From Phoronis australis (lineage: Eukaryota > Phoronida > Phoronidae), in contig NMRA01000127.1 of NCBI GenBank assembly GCA_002633005.1, positions 628,438 through 692,437 of the forward strand: a stretch of 64,000 bases of DNA, given 5' to 3'. The notes below the pieces were generated by a model. The model saw only the letters and a program-made list of their open reading frames with translations. It was not told the origin of the DNA and made no database searches. This document shows positions 59,416 through 64,000 of the stretch, piece after piece (the stretch's first letter is position 1; each line of letters begins with the position of its first letter). The translations under genes and the position numbers were made by a program.

Positions 59416-59954
59416 AGTTTTGACCGACATTTTATGCAAACGCGTAACGCATGAGACACTGAGCCTCGTTCAAGCCTCCACAGTCCAGCGCGCTTTCGTG
59501 CAAACCTATAACACAGTGAAGCTCCATATGATAGACACGTGCCAGGTGTCACGTCAGGGTTGTGCATTTACATTCTGCGACCTCAGACCAGTGCAGACTG
59601 TACAATGTGGACGAGGAAATTAAAGACGTGTTGCCGTAAGACAAAGGATATCAACATGGAATAAAAAGTAAAAGAGATGATGGTGGTAGGACCAATCTCA
59701 TTATTCCCTTGTCACAGGAAGGCCAGCATTGGTTACTCAACGTCAATACTAAGACCAATTATGAGCATCGGAGCAGTCTAGTCTCTGCTGTGGTGCAGGT
59801 TTATGAACTATTTTAAACTGGCTTAATTCACTTTTCTTTTGATGTTTTAAAGTCGTAACTTAAAAATATTGTATACCTTTGTTACCGTGGCGTGTCTTCC
59901 AGCGATTTCTATGTTTGCAGAGAAATAACAGATAGTTTGTGCTTTTTAAAATTC

Positions 59955-59960
59955 TTTATT
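59955..59960 (-). terminator. Polyadenylation signal of the minus-strand gene
   Basis: AATAAA on the minus strand, about 120 bases after the TAG of the terminal exon at 60079. Confidence 0.6.
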
Positions 59961-60078
59961 GTGGAAAGTAAAATTACAACAAATGATTTCTACCCAAAAA
60001 GCCCTGAAAAGCATGTCTTGGCGCCAAAATTACAGGGATATCAACATCGTAGTTTTTTCAATCACAGACTAGTCAACT

Positions 60079-60497
60079 CTAAGAGTTAATTTTGTCTACG
60101 AGCTTTGCCGGCGAATCTCTCAACCGTGTTGCTACGGCAGAAACTTTGATTGTTGTGTAAGTCCGTAATGTGCCTTCAATTTCTGTCACGTGATCGATGC
60201 ATCGACTGCCACGGATGTTATTGTTGTTTATGCTGGTGTTGATTTCGTTGATTTTGTCGATGTTCTTGTTTATCATGCAAACTTTGTCTCCACTTTCGCG
60301 TCGCGTCGAGTGCTGGTTTATCGCTTCATGATCACCGGAAGTATCAACTGGTGACCCAATGAGTTCTTCAAGTTCGTCTGCGTTCACGTCTGCTGCAACG
60401 ATCGCGTCACTGGAATTTATCCAGATGCAGTAGGCTGAGTCTGACCCCGCAACGAAAAGATCTCTTTTTACGTCATAGTCAGGATAAGATTCGATTT
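60079..60497 (-). CDS. Terminal exon of unrecognised gene
   Basis: Acceptor TGTTTTACAG on the minus strand; phase 1 in, TAG at 60079-60081. It reads EIESYPDYDVKRDLFVAGSD, then SAYCIWINSSDAIVAADVNA, then DELEELIGSPVDTSGDHEAI and a polar Asn/Arg-rich tail of about 80 residues. The first part (FVAGSDSAYCIWINSSD) resembles the upstream exon's GIKGANGGYCFWLARQTDG, so the protein seems built of a repeated module. I do not recognise the family. The tail may be disordered or poorly constrained. A polyadenylation signal follows at 59955-59960. Confidence 0.65.
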
Positions 60498-60893
60498 CTG
60501 TAAAACAAACATCATAGATTAGTAGAAAAGCATGAATTAGTTAACTGACATTTTTTATTTATAGAAGTCAAGAAGTTGGGCGGTTGGGGAGAAACCGATA
60601 GCGAATATGCTTCATTCATTGAAAATGGACTTAAAACGTAAATGGTTGTTATTTATAAGTATTTTCATTCAAGAAATGTCGTGAAAACAGGAAGTCAATT
60701 TCACTAAATCTGAGGACCGTACGTTACCTCTGAGACAAAGATAAATATACCGGTAGTTACACGACTGTATAGTATATTTGTCTGAGAAGGGATTTGTGGA
60801 GTTCAGTAGACAATATGCACTGATTTTAAGCAGTTATATAGTAATAAAATATGGTAAATTTCCCTGCCAACTGTGTTTTATCATTCAACACAC
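60498..60893. other. Intron of the minus-strand gene
   Basis: 396 bases; no feature was recognised beyond the splice sites. Confidence 0.6.
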
Positions 60894-61073
60894 CTTCCTC
60901 TAGAGCATCGTCCCACGTATAGTCCTCAACCGGCGATGCGGGGACACAAAAATGGCCGTCTTCAGGAGGAGGGACAATAAGAACATTATTTCCGTCTGTT
61001 TGCCTAGCTAACCAAAAGCAATAACCTCCATTTGCGCCCTTTATTCCGACTGTGGTGTTCGGCAAAGCTTGTC
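60894..61073 (-). CDS. Penultimate exon of unrecognised gene (YCxW module)
   Basis: The exon is 180 nt, phase 1 to 1, with minus-strand acceptor TTTACAAACAG and donor GTGTGT. It reads GQALPNTTVGIKGANGGYCF, then WLARQTDGNNVLIVPPPEDG, then HFCVPASPVEDYTWDDALEE, and joins the next exon in frame (DDALEE-EIESYPDY). It is acidic at the end and has three Cys-containing or aromatic blocks. Exon symmetry suggests a duplicated module exon; earlier exons should lie beyond 61.1 kb, but I found none up to the window end. Confidence 0.7.
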
Positions 61074-62188
61074 CTGTTTGTAAATAACGCAAAATATTTT
61101 CAGAATAAATGTCTAATTGCTGATCACTTGGGAGACATTTAGGCTATTGTTCCAATTAGCGTTTATTGTAAAATCAATTTACTAGTTTCGATTACGAGAA
61201 CGGCGACGCTTCGCTCAATATATGTGGAAAACCAAAATTGACGCAGCCTACAAATCGGTCAGGTTTTCATTCATACTGGCAAAACAATAAAACCGCCCTC
61301 TTGACCAATTCATTCCCAGGAATATTTGATCAAGTTAATCTATTACAGCAAAGATTTACTCCCAGTAGTATCAGAAATTGATTGGTTTATAAGTGTCGAG
61401 TTTCTTGGCAAAAGAACTTTCTTCTCTCCAGCAATGTGATGTACCGTCAACATTGAAGTTAACTTGAAGGCCTCAGTGGCAATAGGGAGTGAGCGCTTAA
61501 CCAGGCTTAGTAAACTCAGTAATTGCATGGTATGGATGAGTAGGAACTTTAAAATCAGTGCATGTAGTGAGGTTTGTTGTGTAGTTTTGATGGAATTTTT
61601 TTGGGGAAAGTGGAAACTATACATTTTTGGAAACCTCATGGAATGACAAATCAGAAGATAATTGATTCCATTTTTGGCGGCCATCTTGGCAGCCATCTTG
61701 GATTTTCAGAAAATGCGCCGGTAAAATGGATTTTGCCCAATATTTCCGCTTGTGGGTCACTTAGAATTTTGTTTTTTATGGCTACACCTGCATTTCTCAA
61801 GGAATTGGAAATTTCATATTTGGGTGCCATCTTAGCGGCCATCATGGATTTTAAAAATCGCCCCCGGAAAATACAAGTTCCTCAGTATCTTAGTTCTTGG
61901 GTCACTTAGAATGTTAGTTTTAATGGCTGCACCCAAATTTTTGAAAATGCAACTTATTAAATGATAAACATAGTCAAAACCCCATTTATCAGCAGTCACA
62001 TTTTCTAAATGCATTTTTCAGGTAGATACATACGATCACTATCTTACTTTCTTGTATATTTTGTTTGGAGCTTGTTTCCTTCAAGACACTTAAAACTAAG
62101 CCATTACCTAAACAACTTATTTACGTAGGAAGAACACGAAAGTATGTTTTTTGTAGTGTCAATAGTCTTTCAAAACTTTGAAATCAGT
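61074..62188. other. Intron or flank, with tandem repeat
   Basis: Holds the two-copy repeat 61672-61990; otherwise unassigned. It may include the 3' flank of the degenerate transposon at 62189. Confidence 0.5.
61672..61990. repeat. Two diverged 146-bp tandem units with YY1-like motifs
   Basis: Units starting near 61672 and 61819 share GCCATCTT, CTTGGGTCACTTAGAAT-like and ATGGCTGCACC-like text. GCCATCTTG, the YY1 core, occurs at 61680 and 61692, with near matches GCCATCTTA at 61826 and GCCATCATG at 61838. Confidence 0.7.
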
Positions 62189-63357
62189 CTATAGATCATT
62201 ACTATAGCCATCACTGTCACCAGGAATCACAAGATCATCATCATTCTGACATTCTGCACTACACTGATATAGATCTGTGTAAGATAGGTCCTTTGATCGG
62301 CAAGAGCATCTTTGGGAAGAGGAATTGTTTTTGCATTGGCATCTAACCATCTCAATGATAGCCTCTGGCACCGGAAGCTCCTAAGTTGTGAGGGCTCAGC
62401 TGGTCATCTTTGTCCTTGTAAATTCATTCTGCAATGGGTCATGGAACTCTTGTCTAGCAATGACTGCCTGGCCCCACACTCTGGCTTGAATAAATACCCT
62501 CAGCACATGCTGTTTCAAAGTACCAATGGTTGGTGGACATTTATCGCTGTTAGCCAAATGTTTACAGAAGAGGTACCATCTCAGCTCTGGGATGCTATTT
62601 GTGTCTATACCCTGTGGTGAGTATGCACATGTAAAAGGGGTTAATGTGAAAAGAGGTTCACCCGTTACTTCATAAGCAGTGCAAAAAGTATGTTGTGCAT
62701 TGATATCATCGGTGTTTGCCTTCAAATATATATTGAAACTACAGAATGGACCAGTGTTGTCTGTCCACGTAACAGCATGGAATGCAGGAAGAATCTTTGC
62801 CCAGACAGCACCTAATGATGTCCATATTGGATTCACGTCCACAATCCCAGATGCCACGGGGACTGAAGTATTTCTGAGAAACCTGTCATAATAGGCAATG
62901 ACGAGTACCAGTAAGTCTATGTCAGGTGAAAAAAACATCAGCTGAGAGTCAGGGACCTTTTGATGTGATGCCAGAACTGCATTATGCACAGTGTATTAGC
63001 AATATATCTGCTTTTTCGTGATCGTTTCCTTATAATTAGCGTAGAGCACGTCGGTTGCTCTTTGCGCAACCTGAAGCTGAAGTAATGGCTATCTTGGCAG
63101 AGTTTTTATCATATTCAAGTGTCTTTGCAGACAGATATTCAGTAATTTGAGCCTTTTTGGTCATGGGAGAGGAGGAAACGTCTCATTGGGATATCTTGTA
63201 TGAAAGTCTCATCTCTTATCTTGTATTGTACTTGACCCTTTCTCTGCCTCCTTTTTTCTCTTGTGGCTTGTTTCAAAGAATTGTCTTTGTGGGTGTCGAA
63301 AACCAGAATGATATCGCCATAACCTTTAGTTATGAACTTCACTTCCTTACTATCCAC
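62189..63357 (-). pseudogene. Frameshifted transposon-type protein gene
   Basis: Read on the minus strand, ordered blocks lie in different frames: ILVFDTHKDNSLKQATREKR and IQDIPMRRFL (63357-63139), ITEYLSAKTLEYD just after in another frame, SPDIDLLVLVIAYYDRF, LGAVWAKILPAFHAVTWTDN and IPELRWYLFCK with PPTIGTLKQHVLRVFIQARV (62989-62396), then a Cys-rich tail RCQCK ... QRCSCRSK (62371-62189). Order and wording recall an uncharacterised multi-copy protein family seen in many invertebrate genomes and thought to be transposon-borne; this is from memory, not a search. At least two frameshifts and a stop break it, so it is a dead copy. Upstream sequence to 63764 is open but unplaced. Confidence 0.65.
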
Positions 63358-64000
63358 ACGTGCAGTTTTGTGGCTTGGGTGAACACACTCAATGGATGTT
63401 GTTTACATGTTTTCTGGATGTAAAAAATCTTGCAGCTTGAGGACTGTCCTATTCTCAGCCGACGTCTGCTTCGATAATTTGTGCAGAAGGTTGGTTCGAT
63501 TCGATTTGTCTGTGCATGACAGTATTGCCCCACTGGCAGCAAGGATTGCTCTTGGTGTTTGGGTGAATTCATAGTGGTCGATAGCATGTTTCTGGACGAT
63601 TTGCCCAGCAGGCTACAACTCCTGTTGTCATTGATCCGCAGCCTGGTTACTGCCAAACTTATCTGCCATCCGACTGTTAAAGGCAAAATGCATTTCCATT
63701 GAGTAGAAGAGAACTGGATTCCAAAGTGAACAGTGAAAATAATAACGAAATCTTCAAAAGACATGTCTCAAATGTCTTTTCAAAAATAAACAGGTATGCA
63801 CTGTAAATATAAGTTAATCTGCGTTTCTATGATTCCTTTAAATATTCTGGGGGTTCGTATCTGCTATTAAAATCATTTAGATTATATGTATCATTTTAGA
63901 AATAGTGTTTTTCAATTCCTTACCCCATAAAATGTGGATGCAGCCTTTAAAACTAACATTTTAAGTCACCCAAGAGCAGAAATACTGAGCAAAATGTATT
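63358..64000. other. Unassigned window end
   Basis: A 141-codon minus-strand frame (63339-63764) overlaps the start of the transposon pseudogene and may hold its N-terminal part out of frame. Nothing else was recognised. Confidence 0.4.

Larger units (their letters stand above)
55371..59950. other. Intergenic region between convergent genes
   Basis: It holds the inverted element near 55.7-55.9 kb, a GGTCCGTG cluster at 57.1-57.3 kb, a dispersed-repeat copy near 58.9-59.04 kb and a CAG-ended MITE. Overlapping open frames on both strands at 56.5-57.7 kb have no recognisable domain, so I call no gene. Confidence 0.5.

Noticed and set aside
1-64000. CRISPR array, bacterial operon, rRNA or integrated virus
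   Set aside because: No regular spacer arrays, no ribosome-binding sites or compact gene order, no rRNA-like sequence, no viral gene set seen.

Overview
The window is animal nuclear DNA: AT-rich, intron-rich, with short phase-matched exons in long introns, one tRNA-derived SINE family, several hairpin or TIR elements and no dense coding. Most of it (about 0.7-55.4 kb, + strand) is one large gene of the sorbin-homology/SH3 adaptor family (SORBS: CAP/ponsin, ArgBP2, vinexin). The 5' end lies left of the window. I assembled 18 exons by hand from splice sites and phase. Together they give an open frame of about 2,050 residues: a SoHo region (2.2-9.2 kb), linker exons, a helical segment, a single 4-kb exon coding about 1,330 disordered residues, a Lys/Glu-rich helix, and three SH3 domains (43.3-52.1 kb) ending in a normal stop. 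A non-vertebrate deuterostome such as a hemichordate or amphioxus fits the single gene, the repeats and the sequence divergence, but the species assignment is weak.

Layout. 0-2.4 kb: a direct duplication carrying two copies of the first SoHo exon, with an N exactly where the first copy stops matching; this may be an assembly duplication of two haplotypes. 2.4-11 kb: SoHo exons among related hairpin MITEs. 11-28 kb: long introns with few small exons. 28-32 kb: the giant exon, which is phase 1-1 and so could be skipped as a cassette. 32-43 kb: linker exons, two SINEs in opposite orientation and a small MITE. 43-52 kb: SH3 exons; the intron splitting SH3-1 holds a TA-flanked TIR transposon and a higher-order tandem array whose subunits each carry a CTCF-like motif. 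52-55.4 kb: 3' UTR with several polyadenylation signals.

55.4-64 kb: intergenic DNA with hairpin/TIR elements (one with a hammerhead-like core), then the last two exons of an unrecognised minus-strand gene (61.07-60.08 kb) convergent with SORBS, and a frameshifted transposon-type protein gene on the minus strand (63.4-62.2 kb).

The family links cell-matrix adhesion and actin to signalling: SoHo binds flotillin-type membrane partners and the SH3 domains bind vinculin, Abl/Cbl-type and WAVE-type proline-rich ligands (family knowledge). What looks new here is inside the giant exon (about eight short LKxxFE-like motifs and three HTPVF-like motifs) and in the intronic CTCF-like array.
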